A stretch of DNA of 36,988 bases from CAISIP01 sp031367285 (GTDB lineage: Bacteria > Pseudomonadota > Gammaproteobacteria > Burkholderiales > Burkholderiaceae_C). The notes below the pieces were generated by a model. It did no database searches and had not been told where the DNA came from. It saw only the letters and a program-made list of their open reading frames with translations. Location: positions 1 through 36,988 of the forward strand of contig JANLPN010000382.1 of assembly GCA_031367285.1 (NCBI GenBank), written 5' to 3'. The translations under genes were made by a program, and so were the position numbers. This document shows, in pieces, positions 24,703 to 33,657 of the stretch (positions within the stretch are counted from its first letter, which is position 1; every line of letters begins with the position of its first letter).

Positions 24703-25089
24703 TCAGAGCGTGCGTGCGGGCGCGGGATCAACGTCCCGGTAAGCGCTGGCCTGAAACCGCGGCGTACACAACGCAATCAACACAAGGTCCTGGTCACCCA
24801 CGCAGGTGATGCGCCTGCGGCAGCCGGGCGGGATGATCACCACATCGCCCGGGCCCACATACTGCCCGGGCAGCTCCGCCAGCTCCACGCTGCCGGCGCC
24901 CGCAACCAGCAGATAACGCTCGGTGATGTCGGTGAGAAGATGCCACCTGGTAGTAACGCCGGGCGGCACACGAACCCGTGCCATGGAGGCGTCGGGGTCG
25001 GTGTCGGAATCCCACAGCGAATTCAGGAAGCAGCCCTCGGGCGTGGCAACCTCGGCGCCCGGGTCCATGTGCCGCACTTGTGCATGCAT
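24703..25089 (-). CDS. Cupin-domain protein
   Basis: A 128-residue single-domain cupin. Motif 1 is PPGVTTRWHLLTDITERYLLVAG, with one His and a Glu where metal ligands would lie, and motif 2 is PGDVVIIPPGCRRRI, where the usual final His is replaced. The metal site is therefore incomplete and a sensing or binding role is as likely as catalysis. The start ATG 25089 overlaps a second in-frame possibility only out of frame, so it is kept. The DoxX-like gene ends 12 nt upstream on the same strand, so the two are probably co-transcribed. No specific function can be assigned. Confidence 0.8.
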   Translation of the reverse strand: MHAQVRHMDPGAEVATPEGCFLNSLWDSDTDPDASMARVRVPPGVTTRWHLLTDITERYLLVAGAGSVELAELPGQYVGPGDVVIIPPGCRRRITCVGDQDLVLIALCTPRFQASAYRDVDPAPARTL

Positions 25090-25101
25090 ATCGCGTAACC
25101 T

Positions 25102-25464
25102 TTACTTGAATGCAAACAGGGAGCCGCGCCGTTTGAAGAAAATATAGACGCTCAGGAGCAGCACTACCAGCGCCGGAATTCCCTGGGCGAGGGGCGTGTG
25201 GCTGACGTGAAAGTACAGCGCGCCGAGCATGATGACCGCAATGCCGGCGGCCGCCAGCGCGCCCAAGGGCTGGATAAAAATTCCGATGGCGCCGGCAATT
25301 TCGCAGGTCCCGATGAAGTAGCCAAACCAGCCGGGCAGGCCGAGTATGGCAAAGCTCTGGTGCACCTGCGGCACGCCGGCCAGCTTGGCGCCGCCCGCCG
25401 CGAGCAGCACCAGCGCAACCAGGCCGGACGCGATCAGGAGCACATAGTTTCGTTTTGGCTGCAT
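25102..25464 (-). CDS. DoxX-like integral membrane protein
   Basis: A 120-residue four-helix membrane protein of the DoxX/DoxX-like family: helices at about 8-27, 45-62, 68-86 and 95-112, with the family-typical GGAKLAGVP after helix one and LPGWFGYFIGTCEIAGAIG in helix two. The start ATG 25464 (MQPKRNYVLL) gives the usual length; an upstream in-frame ATG at 25563 would add 33 residues with no membrane or family features. Members have been tied to thiosulfate:quinone oxidation or redox stress, but most are uncharacterised. It leads the cupin gene by 12 nt. Confidence 0.86.
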   Translation of the reverse strand: MQPKRNYVLLIASGLVALVLLAAGGAKLAGVPQVHQSFAILGLPGWFGYFIGTCEIAGAIGIFIQPLGALAAAGIAVIMLGALYFHVSHTPLAQGIPALVVLLLSVYIFFKRRGSLFAFK

Positions 25465-25684
25465 GGGTAATCCTTCGGGGTTGCAAGTGTAAGGTGGCCT
25501 GCGCCGAATCTTATCGCGCAACACTCTTGGTGTACGCGGCCGGAACAGCCCAAAGCAGGCCATCCTGTTCTTTGTGGGCGCACTGCGGCTGGCCCTGCGT
25601 TGCCGCCCATTGCAGATCGACCGGCGCGACGCCCAAGGTGGAAATGTTTTTGCCCAGGTTCACGGGGGATCGGGATGTCACCGG

Positions 25685-26107
25685 TCAAAGGCCCAGCGGC
25701 TTCTGCCCCAGCTTGCTCAGCGCCCGCACCAACTTGGTGTCGGCGCTGAACAACCGCGCCTTGTTCAGCTTGCAAACCGCGCCGTGCAACGCATCGCCTG
25801 CGCGTAATCCCAAGTCGAAATCCAGCATCCAGCGGGTGGCCAGTTCGTAGGCCGCTGCCGTGATGGGCAGCGTTTGAGCGTTGTCGCAGAAGGCTTGCAT
25901 ATCGTCAAATGCCGCGTGCGCGTTCATGGCGCTGATGTCCTTGCGGCGCACCATGATGCCCAAGGCGCTGGCGATTTCAGTGCGTGTCCAGGCACTGACC
26001 GCGAAGCTGCCGCGCAGTGCGCTGACGACCGCGCTTACGGGCCCGGTATGAACGTCGGCTACGTGCAGCGACAAGATGACGGAAGTGTCGAAGTAAGTCA
26101 ACGCCAT
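25685..26107 (-). CDS. PIN-domain toxin (VapC-like)
   Basis: A 140-residue PIN-domain protein, predicted metal-dependent endoribonuclease that cleaves RNA and halts growth when unopposed. The acidic residues of the active site are visible: Asp7 (YFDTSVIL), Glu44 (RTEIASAL), Asp105 (RAGDALHG) and Asp123 (SADTKL). Length is typical. I start at ATG 26107; a GTG immediately before adds one residue. The antitoxin gene ends 21 nt upstream on the same strand, the normal antitoxin-first order. The RNA target (VapC proteins often cut tRNAs or rRNA) cannot be read. Between this gene and the DoxX-like start, 25465-25684, I see no convincing gene. Confidence 0.9.
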   Translation of the reverse strand: MALTYFDTSVILSLHVADVHTGPVSAVVSALRGSFAVSAWTRTEIASALGIMVRRKDISAMNAHAAFDDMQAFCDNAQTLPITAAAYELATRWMLDFDLGLRAGDALHGAVCKLNKARLFSADTKLVRALSKLGQKPLGL

Positions 26108-26128
26108 CACCGTGGCCGCCAGGAGCAG

Positions 26129-26377
26129 TTATGCCTCGTCCCGCATCGTTCTGACCAGTGCCGTCCAATCACGTGGCTTGGCATTTTTGGCGGGCCGGGT
26201 GCGCTGCTGGCAGGCACGGATGCGTTCCCAGTCAATCGGCGATGCCGGCTTCTTGACGGGAGACAACACCGCTACCGCAATGCCGCGCCGGGTAATGGTT
26301 ACCTCTTCCCCCAACTCCACGGCCTGGAGCAATGCGCTTAATTGTGCTTTGGTTTGCGCGACGCTGTAGGCACCCAT
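26129..26377 (-). CDS. Phd/YefM-family antitoxin (VapB-type partner)
   Basis: An 82-residue antitoxin. The N-terminal half (MGAYSVAQTKAQLSALLQAV, then GEEVTITRRGIAVAVLSPV) is the Phd/YefM DNA-binding dimer fold. The C-terminal half, with WERIRACQQRTRPAKN, is the likely toxin-wrapping tail. It should neutralise the PIN toxin by direct binding and repress the operon. A 22-bp near-perfect palindrome at 26391-26412 lies 14 nt upstream of its start and is the obvious operator. The mix of a Phd-type antitoxin with a PIN toxin is common. Confidence 0.9.
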   Translation of the reverse strand: MGAYSVAQTKAQLSALLQAVELGEEVTITRRGIAVAVLSPVKKPASPIDWERIRACQQRTRPAKNAKPRDWTALVRTMRDEA

Positions 26378-26390
26378 GGCTTGCTTTCTA

Positions 26391-26412
26391 AATGACTATC
26401 TGGATGGTCATT
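26391..26412. promoter_or_regulatory. Palindromic operator of toxin-antitoxin operon
   Basis: AATGACTATC-TG-GATGGTCATT has 10-bp arms with a single mismatch, directly upstream of the antitoxin start. Antitoxins of the Phd family bind such palindromes over their own promoter, so this is probably the autoregulatory site. Confidence 0.7.
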
Positions 26413-26463
26413 GTGCCAGAGGGCGTGGCCACGATCAAGGTGACGCGGCCCTCTTGGGACTGG

Positions 26464-27471
26464 TCAGCAATCGGTGGCCAGATGGGCCACGCAGTCGCCG
26501 CGCTCCACGCGGCCGAAATGGCGCTGGCACACCACCATGCCGTCGCGGCGGAAGTAACACGGCACCGGTTCGCGCGCCGGGTTGTCGACAAAGTGGATCA
26601 GGCCGGCGAGTTGGCCGCTTTTGACTGCAGTCCCCAGATCCACGCTGTGTTCGAGCAGGCCGGACTCGGGTGCGTAGACGAAGTGGTCGCGGCTCGACAC
26701 TTCCACCAGGCGTGTGCCTTGTACCGGCTCTTGCTGTCCGGCCGGCGTGTCGGCCATGACGCCCGAGTAGCGCAGAAAGCGCCGCACGCCCCGGTCCAGC
26801 ATGGCCAGGCTGTCGCGGTCTACATTGCCACCGCCGCCAAACTCACCACCCAGGGACACCAGGCCCCGGCGCGCCGCCGCGGCACCGGCGAGCCGGTTTT
26901 CCGGGACGTAGGCCCACACCATGCTCAGGGGCGCGTCAAAGGCCCGCAGTGCCGCCAGCGAACGTGCGTCCAGCGCCGCATCGCCACTCTTGCGCATGGA
27001 GCAAAACGGCAGGTAGCGCAGCGACGATCCACCCGAATGCAGGTCGTGGTGGAAGTCGGCCATCGGGTACAAAACGCTGTCGATGTAATGCGCTATCGCA
27101 AAGGTCGGTGTGCCGTGCGGGTCGCCCGGAAAAGCGCGGTTCAGGTTGCCCTGGTCGATCGGTGACACGCGTGCGCCGTCCATGGCGGCGGGCAGGTTGG
27201 CGGCCGGCAGGATGATCACGCAGCCCCGGACGTGTTCCGGCTGCAGCTCCCGCACCAGCCTGCCGGCCACGATCTGGCCTTCGTATTCGTCCCCATGGTT
27301 GCCGGACATCAGGAACACGGTCGGGCCCGGGCCGTTGCGGACCACCGCGATCGGGATGGCAATGGCGCCATAGGCCGAGCGCGTGACCGAATGCGGCAGG
27401 TGCAACCAATCCACCTGCTTGCCTTCGCGGTTAAAGTCGATGTCACTGAAAACCATTGTTGCCTGGGTCAT
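26464..27471 (-). CDS. Zinc deacylase of the aspartoacylase/succinylglutamate desuccinylase family (DoeB-like)
   Basis: A 335-residue M14-like metallohydrolase predicted to remove an acyl group from an N-acylated amino compound. Zinc ligands are visible as His and Glu in GNHGDEYEGQ (about 58-65) and His in DLHSGGSS (about 142), and NLNRAFPGDPHGT is a family signature. The C-terminal beta domain contains YAPESGLLEHSVDLG. It most resembles enzymes such as N-acetyl-diaminobutyrate deacetylase (DoeB) of ectoine degradation, but no other ectoine gene is present, so the substrate is open. It is the last gene of the ten-gene cassette, 13 nt after the amidohydrolase. Two different deacylase folds side by side suggest a substrate with two acyl groups or a mixed set of substrates. 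Confidence 0.85.
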   Translation of the reverse strand: MTQATMVFSDIDFNREGKQVDWLHLPHSVTRSAYGAIAIPIAVVRNGPGPTVFLMSGNHGDEYEGQIVAGRLVRELQPEHVRGCVIILPAANLPAAMDGARVSPIDQGNLNRAFPGDPHGTPTFAIAHYIDSVLYPMADFHHDLHSGGSSLRYLPFCSMRKSGDAALDARSLAALRAFDAPLSMVWAYVPENRLAGAAAARRGLVSLGGEFGGGGNVDRDSLAMLDRGVRRFLRYSGVMADTPAGQQEPVQGTRLVEVSSRDHFVYAPESGLLEHSVDLGTAVKSGQLAGLIHFVDNPAREPVPCYFRRDGMVVCQRHFGRVERGDCVAHLATDC

Positions 27472-27484
27472 CGCATGGGCTCCT

Positions 27485-28648
27485 TCAGGTCCACCACCGG
27501 CCGTTCAATACCAGGCCATGGGCTTTGAAAGCAGTGCCGCCGTGCATGACTTCGCCCACCACGTCGCGGTACTCGGTAGGCTCGTTCACCAGCTCGAAGA
27601 TGCTGGCCTCGCCAACGCTGCCGGGTGCCAGCGTGCCGATGTCGGGCCGCCGGATCGCAGCGGCTGCATTCACCGTGGCGCAGGCCACCACCTCGGGCAA
27701 TGTCATGCCTAACGCGTGGAATTTGCCCAGCGTATGCAGCAGGTCGAATGCCGGGCCCTTGATGGACAGGATATGCACGTCGCTGGAGATCACGTCGGGT
27801 TTGAAGCCGGCCGCCAGCATGGCTCGGCTGGTGGCGAAGCCGCACGAACCAGCGCCGTGGCCGATGTCAAAAATCACGCCACGTTCGCGTGCGGCCATAA
27901 CCTCCGGCCGCACCCCGCCACCGGGCAAGGACGGCGCGTTCGGGAAGGGCCGGAAGCAATGCGTCAGGATGTCGCCCTTGCGCAGCCGCCCCATCACGTC
28001 CAGGCGCGACGGCGGCGGGTGGTCCAGGTGCGCCATCAGCGGCAGGCCGGTGGCCTCGGCCACCTCCAGCGCCATGTCCATCGGCGCCACGCCCGAATTG
28101 CCGCTGGCGCCGCGGCCCACGCGCACCTTGATGCCTACGATCAGGTCGGCGTTCTCGGTCGCAATACGCGCGCACTCCTTCAGGTCGAGCAGGCGCAGGT
28201 CTTCGCATTCGCCAACCATCACGGTGCTGGAGAAGGCAAAGATGCCGGCATACGAGACGTTGAGCAGAGGCAGTATGCGCACCGGACGGGCCGGCTCGAT
28301 CACGTGTTTGCGAAAGCCCGGGAAGTTGCCCGCGCCGGCCGTGCCGGCGTCCACGAAGGTGACCGTGGCACTGCTGCGAGCCAGCTCCACCGCGTCCACG
28401 CCTATCGACGTGCCGCCCCAGTACACGTGGGTGTGCAGGTCGATCAGGCCGGGGGTTACGATTTTGCCGCTGACATTGCGCACTTCGGTGTGGGGGCCAA
28501 CGGGCAACTGGTCACCGATGGCCGCGACCACGCCACCGGTGAACCGCAGGTCGGTAATACGGTCGATGTTCCGCGACGGATCAATGACGCGGCCACCGCG
28601 CAAAATCAGGTCGTGTTGGCTATCGGGGGAAGGGGCTGTGCTGCTCAT
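27485..28648 (-). CDS. Amidohydrolase/deacetylase-family metallohydrolase
   Basis: A 387-residue amidohydrolase-superfamily enzyme with the TIM-barrel metal motif HTH in GLIDLHTHVYWGG (about 73-75), a bridging-type Lys in VGIKVRVGRG, His in MAHLDHPPPS and DILTHCFRP, and the final Asp in VISSDVH. The N-terminal LILRGGRVIDPSRN and C-terminal GSVGEASIFEL are the small beta domain. Relatives include predicted deacetylases and dihydroorotase-like enzymes that deacylate N- or O-acyl amino or hydroxy acids. Such genes are often found next to SelA-like PLP enzymes, as here: its ATG 28648 overlaps the stop of the SelA-like gene as ATGA. Substrate is not known. Confidence 0.88.
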   Translation of the reverse strand: MSSTAPSPDSQHDLILRGGRVIDPSRNIDRITDLRFTGGVVAAIGDQLPVGPHTEVRNVSGKIVTPGLIDLHTHVYWGGTSIGVDAVELARSSATVTFVDAGTAGAGNFPGFRKHVIEPARPVRILPLLNVSYAGIFAFSSTVMVGECEDLRLLDLKECARIATENADLIVGIKVRVGRGASGNSGVAPMDMALEVAEATGLPLMAHLDHPPPSRLDVMGRLRKGDILTHCFRPFPNAPSLPGGGVRPEVMAARERGVIFDIGHGAGSCGFATSRAMLAAGFKPDVISSDVHILSIKGPAFDLLHTLGKFHALGMTLPEVVACATVNAAAAIRRPDIGTLAPGSVGEASIFELVNEPTEYRDVVGEVMHGGTAFKAHGLVLNGRWWT

Positions 28649-29841
28649 TCTGTGCTCCTGCAGGCGTTGATCAGGCAGCGCACCAGCAAGGCGTCATCCT
28701 CGGTGCGCAGGGTTTGGGGATTGATGGTCAGGATGCCGCTATCGGCCAGACGTTCACCCAGATGCACCGGTGGGTCACCCTGTTGCAGCCGGCGGCTGAA
28801 GCCATGCGCCGACCCGGTCACGGTTAATTCCAGCGACGGAACCGGCACCATGGCGTGGTCAGCGGGAACCAGCCGCGTGCCGATCGAGGGCTCCCCGGCC
28901 AGCGCCGTGGCAATCGCCTGCAGGCGTTGTGTCAGCTGCTGCGCCGCGGCGTGTTCGTCGCGCGCCACAAAACGCTCCAGCGCCACCAGCAGCCCGACGA
29001 TTTCTTCCTTGCCCACCTTGAAACCGCGCCCGATGCCGTGGTGCGGTATGCCTTGAAGCGCTTGGCGATCTATCAGCGGCACGGGCGACCAGGTTTGCGG
29101 ATTCACGTCCATGTCCATCATCTGCACCAGCGCCGAACCGACCAGTTCGCGACGGCCGGCCAGGATGCCGCTGGACTGCGGGCCGCCGATGGCTTTGCCG
29201 CCGCTGAACACCACCAGGTCAGCCCCGGCATCGATAAACGCGCGCAAGTTGCCGCGGGGTGGCAACTGGGCGGCGGCATCCACGATGACCGGCAAACCGT
29301 GCTGGTGCATGGTGGCCAGCACCATCGGCAGGTCCGCAAGCGTCTGCGCAGTTGCTACAAAAACAAAAGCAACCGTCTGGTCGTCGACGGCGGCGCTGAT
29401 CTCCCAGGCTTCCAGCCCGCGCACTCCGGCCCCGGTGCCGCGGTCGTTGTGCCCGATGTCCACGATTTCGGCCCCAGCCAGGCGCACCGCGTGGTCGTAG
29501 CTGTTGCGATGGGTGCGCGCCATCAGTACGCGATGGGGCATGGTGAAGGTATTCGGCAGGGCGGTCATGTGCGCCACATCCCAGCCCGCCAGGCAGGCGG
29601 CGGTGGCGAGCGTCAAGCCGGCAGCGGCGCCCGACGTCACGATGCCGGCCTGGGCTCCGGTGACGGCCGCTATCACCCGGCTTGCAGCGGCCTGCAGTTC
29701 CGCAATATCCACCGACGCTCCCGCGGCCTCGACCATCGCCTGCAATACCTCGGGCTCCATCAGGCTGCCACCCAGGCGTGTCAGCGTGCCGGCCGCGTTA
29801 ATGCGGCGGGTTACGCCCAGCCTGTGATAGATGTTGCTCAT
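28645..29841 (-). CDS. SelA-like PLP enzyme, DgaE-type (paralogue B)
   Basis: A 398-residue fold-type I PLP enzyme of the SelA/D-glucosaminate-6-phosphate ammonia-lyase group. The PLP lysine is Lys216 in SGGKAIGGPQSSG, the Asp pairing with the pyridine N is in VIVDAAAQLPP, and TSGAAAGLTLATAA is the phosphate-binding turn. The N-terminal RINAAGTLTRLGG is diagnostic. Known members catalyse alpha,beta-elimination of ammonia from amino sugars acids; true selenocysteine synthase is unlikely because no selC/selB context is present and the sequence follows the DgaE branch. ATG 29841 overlaps the ATPase stop as ATGA. The open frame extends upstream into the ATPase gene but has no family content there. 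Confidence 0.87.
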   Translation of the reverse strand: MSNIYHRLGVTRRINAAGTLTRLGGSLMEPEVLQAMVEAAGASVDIAELQAAASRVIAAVTGAQAGIVTSGAAAGLTLATAACLAGWDVAHMTALPNTFTMPHRVLMARTHRNSYDHAVRLAGAEIVDIGHNDRGTGAGVRGLEAWEISAAVDDQTVAFVFVATAQTLADLPMVLATMHQHGLPVIVDAAAQLPPRGNLRAFIDAGADLVVFSGGKAIGGPQSSGILAGRRELVGSALVQMMDMDVNPQTWSPVPLIDRQALQGIPHHGIGRGFKVGKEEIVGLLVALERFVARDEHAAAQQLTQRLQAIATALAGEPSIGTRLVPADHAMVPVPSLELTVTGSAHGFSRRLQQGDPPVHLGERLADSGILTINPQTLRTEDDALLVRCLINACRSTE

Positions 29842-30826
29842 GGGGTCGCGCCTGCAAAAGTCTCTTTCGTCCGCAGGTGGCAGGCCACTACATGGCCCGG
29901 CACAATTTCCTGCAGCGGCGGATCCTCCACCTTGCAGCGCGCGATGGCGTAGGGGCAGCGGGTGTGGAAGTGACAACCGGGCGGCGGGTTCATGGGGCTG
30001 GGCACGTCGCCTTCGATCACCAGCCGCTCGCGCCGCGCACGCGGGTCGGCAATCGGCGCAGCGGCCATCAAGGCCTCGGTATAGGGATGCAGCGGCTGGC
30101 TGAAGATGCGGTCCTTGGGCGCCAGTTCGACAATGCGCCCGAGGTACATCACGGCGATGCGGTGCCCTATATGTTCCACCACGGCCAGGTCGTGCGAGAT
30201 AAACAGATAGGCCAGGCCAAACTCGTCCTGCAGGTCCATCAGCAGGTTGAGCACCTGCGCCTGCACCGACACGTCGAGCGCCGACACCGGCTCGTCGGCC
30301 ACGATGAGTTGGGGATTGAGCGCCAGCGCCCGTGCAATGCCCAGGCGCTGGCGCTGGCCGCCCGAAAACTCGAACGGAAAACGCTGCATCGCGTCTTTGC
30401 GCAGGCCCACTTTCTCCAGCAGCGCCAGCACCTGCCGCTCTTTTTCAGCGCCTTCGGCCAGGCCATAGTTCTCCAGTGGCTCGGCCACGATCTGGCCGAC
30501 CCGCATGCGCGGGTTGAGCGAGGAATACGGGTCCTGGAACACCATCTGCACCTGGCGCCGGTGGACCCGCATCTGGTCTTCGGCAAGGCCGGTGACATCC
30601 GCGCCGCCAAGCCATATCCGGCCGGCGGTCGGCTCCTGCAGCCGCAAAATGGTTTTGCCGACGGTGGACTTGCCACAACCGGATTCGCCCACCAGGCACA
30701 GGGTTTCGCCGGCCTGGATGGAGAACGACACACCGTCTACCGCCTTCACCTGCCCGGCCACCCGCTGCAGCACGCCCCGGCGTACCGGGAAAAACTTTTT
30801 CAATCCCTCGATGCGCAGGACTTCTG

Positions 30827-30830
<4 letters not shown>
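29838..30830 (-). CDS. ABC transporter ATP-binding protein, DppF/OppF-like (importer 2)
   Basis: A 330-residue F-type peptide-importer ATPase: Walker A GESGCGKST (about 50-58), Q-loop in MVFQDPYSSLNP, signature FSGGQRQRLGIARA, Walker B LIVADEPVSALDVS, switch His in ISHDLAVV, and the C-terminal cysteine-bearing segment CHFHTRCPYAIARC. The start is ATG 30830, overlapping the D-type stop as ATGA; a much longer frame upstream is shadow. It pairs with the D-type ATPase and feeds importer 2. It is homologous to, but clearly diverged from, the F subunit of importer 1. Confidence 0.93.
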
Positions 30831-31837
<1,007 letters not shown>

Positions 31838-31848
31838 GGATGCTGGCC

Positions 31849-32697
31849 CTACATGCGCCGTGAAATGCGCGGGTCGAGCCGGTCGCGCAGGCCATCACCC
31901 ACCAGGTTGACCGCCAGCACCACCAGCGCCAGGCAGATACCCGGCGCAAAAATGGTCCACGGTGCAATTTGCAGGTAGAGCCGGCTTGATGCAATCATGT
32001 TGCCCCAGGTCGGAAACTCGGGCGGTGTGCCGGCGCCCAGGAAGCTCAGGCCGGCTTCGGTCAGGATGGCGGAGGCGCAGATGTAGGTGGCCTGAACGAT
32101 CAGCGGTGCCACGGTGCTGGGCAGGATGTGGCGGCGCAGCAGCTTGCCGATGCGTGTGCCATTGGAGCGCGCCGCCTCGACAAACGGCAGGTCACGCACC
32201 GACAACACCACGGCGCGCACCAGGCGCGCGACGCGCGGTATCTCGGGGATGGCAATCGCAATGATCACCACCTTGACGCTGGCGCCCAGCAGCGCCACCA
32301 GCGCGATCGCCAGCAGGATGGACGGGATCGCCATGATGCCGTCCATCAGGCGCATGACCACCGCGTCGACACGCGCAAAGTAGCCTGCCAGCAGGCCCAC
32401 GAGCGATCCGCCCACGATGGAGATCAGGGCCACCAGCAGGCCCACCAGCAGCGAAATACGGGCGCCGTACACCATGCGCGCATACACGTCGCGCCCCAGG
32501 CTGTCGGTGCCGAGCCAGAATTCCGCCGAGGGGCCCTTGAGCCGGTTGATGGGCTCGAACGCGATCGGATCCCTGGCGATAAAGGGCGCCAACAAAGCGG
32601 CCAGCGCAATCAGCGTGAGCAGTACCGCACCGACGACGATGGTGGGATGGCGCCGCGTGAAATCGGCTGCGCGGGCCGCAGTGCTGTTGGCCGCCAT
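31849..32697 (-). CDS. ABC transporter permease, DppC/OppC-like (importer 2)
   Basis: A 282-residue permease with a short N-terminus, helix one (HPTIVVGAVLLTLIALAALL), the family box WLGTDSLGRDVYARMVYGAR, five further helices, and the EAA loop around AARSNGTRIGKLLRRHILPS. The end GLRDRLDPRISRRM is family-typical. Its ATG shares one base with the DppB-like stop (TGATG), showing tight coupling. Together with the DppB-like protein it forms the membrane channel of importer 2. Confidence 0.93.
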   Translation of the reverse strand: MAANSTAARAADFTRRHPTIVVGAVLLTLIALAALLAPFIARDPIAFEPINRLKGPSAEFWLGTDSLGRDVYARMVYGARISLLVGLLVALISIVGGSLVGLLAGYFARVDAVVMRLMDGIMAIPSILLAIALVALLGASVKVVIIAIAIPEIPRVARLVRAVVLSVRDLPFVEAARSNGTRIGKLLRRHILPSTVAPLIVQATYICASAILTEAGLSFLGAGTPPEFPTWGNMIASSRLYLQIAPWTIFAPGICLALVVLAVNLVGDGLRDRLDPRISRRM

Positions 32698-33641
32698 CAG
32701 CTGTAACGAATCCGCGGGTCAAGGAAGCTGTACGAGATATCAATGGCCAGGTTGATCAGCACATAGACAGCGGCAAAAATTACCATCACACCCTGGATGA
32801 TGGGGTAGTCGCGCCGGGCAATAGCGTCCACTACCAGCCGCCCCACGCCGGGTATGTTGAAAACACTCTCGGTGATGACCACGCCTGACATCAGCAGGGC
32901 AACGCCGATGCCGATCACGGTGATGATGGGCACGGCCGCGTTCTTGAGCGCATGGCCGAGCAGCATGGGCAAGGTGGCCACGCCTTTGGCGCTGGCGGTG
33001 CGGATGTAGTCTTCGGACAGCACTTCGAGCATGCTGGCGCGGGTAATACGCGCGATCAGCGCCACGTAGGCCAGGCCCAGCGCAAAGGACGGCAGCACCA
33101 GGTGCCGCAGCCAGGGCCAGAAGCCGTCGGCCATGGGCGTGTAGCCCTGCACCGGCAACCAGCGCCACTTGAGCGCCACGAAATACACCATGATGTAGCC
33201 CACCACGAACACCGGCACCGAGAACCCGGTGACGGCCAGGCCCATGACGGCGCGGTCCAGCAGCGAGCCGGCCTTCCAGGCCGCCAGCACACCCATGGTG
33301 ATGGCTATGGTGACAGCGACCAGCATGGTGGTGAAAGCCAGGGAAAACGTGGGGCCGACCCGTTGTTCGACCAGGGTTGTCACCGCGATCTGGGAAAACA
33401 TCGACACCCCCAGGTCGCCGCGCAAGGTAGCCCAGCCCCAACTCCCGAATTGCTCCAGCAAGGGGCGATCCAGCCCGAGGCTGGCCCTGATCTGGGCGAT
33501 GCTGGCCGGGGTGGCGTTGTCGCCCGCAATGATGGCCGCCGGATCTCCCGGCGCCATATGCAGCAGCGAGAAGACGAAGACCCCGACCACCAGCATGACC
33601 GGTATCACGCCGAGCAGACGGCGCAGGATGTAGGAGAGCAT
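32697..33641 (-). CDS. ABC transporter permease, DppB/OppB-like (importer 2)
   Basis: A 314-residue permease with the DppB opening MLSYILRRLLGVIPVMLVVG, the LGLDRPLLEQ segment, six helices, the coupling loop around RTASAKGVATLPMLLGHALKN, and the ending DISYSFLDPRIRYS. Start ATG 33641 lies 16 nt after the binding-protein stop. Compared with the importer 1 partner it keeps all landmarks but differs widely, consistent with separate transporters rather than recent duplication. Confidence 0.93.
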   Translation of the reverse strand: MLSYILRRLLGVIPVMLVVGVFVFSLLHMAPGDPAAIIAGDNATPASIAQIRASLGLDRPLLEQFGSWGWATLRGDLGVSMFSQIAVTTLVEQRVGPTFSLAFTTMLVAVTIAITMGVLAAWKAGSLLDRAVMGLAVTGFSVPVFVVGYIMVYFVALKWRWLPVQGYTPMADGFWPWLRHLVLPSFALGLAYVALIARITRASMLEVLSEDYIRTASAKGVATLPMLLGHALKNAAVPIITVIGIGVALLMSGVVITESVFNIPGVGRLVVDAIARRDYPIIQGVMVIFAAVYVLINLAIDISYSFLDPRIRYS

Positions 33642-33657
33642 CAGCTACTGGAGGCGC

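Noticed and set aside
25465..25684. Possible small gene or remnant between the DoxX-like gene and PIN toxin
   Set aside because: Short open frames are present in several phases but none has a ribosome site, known motif or good codon pattern; treated as intergenic.
28645..29841. True selenocysteine synthase (SelA)
   Set aside because: No selB, selC or selD nearby, and the sequence and context fit the DgaE-type ammonia-lyase branch better.
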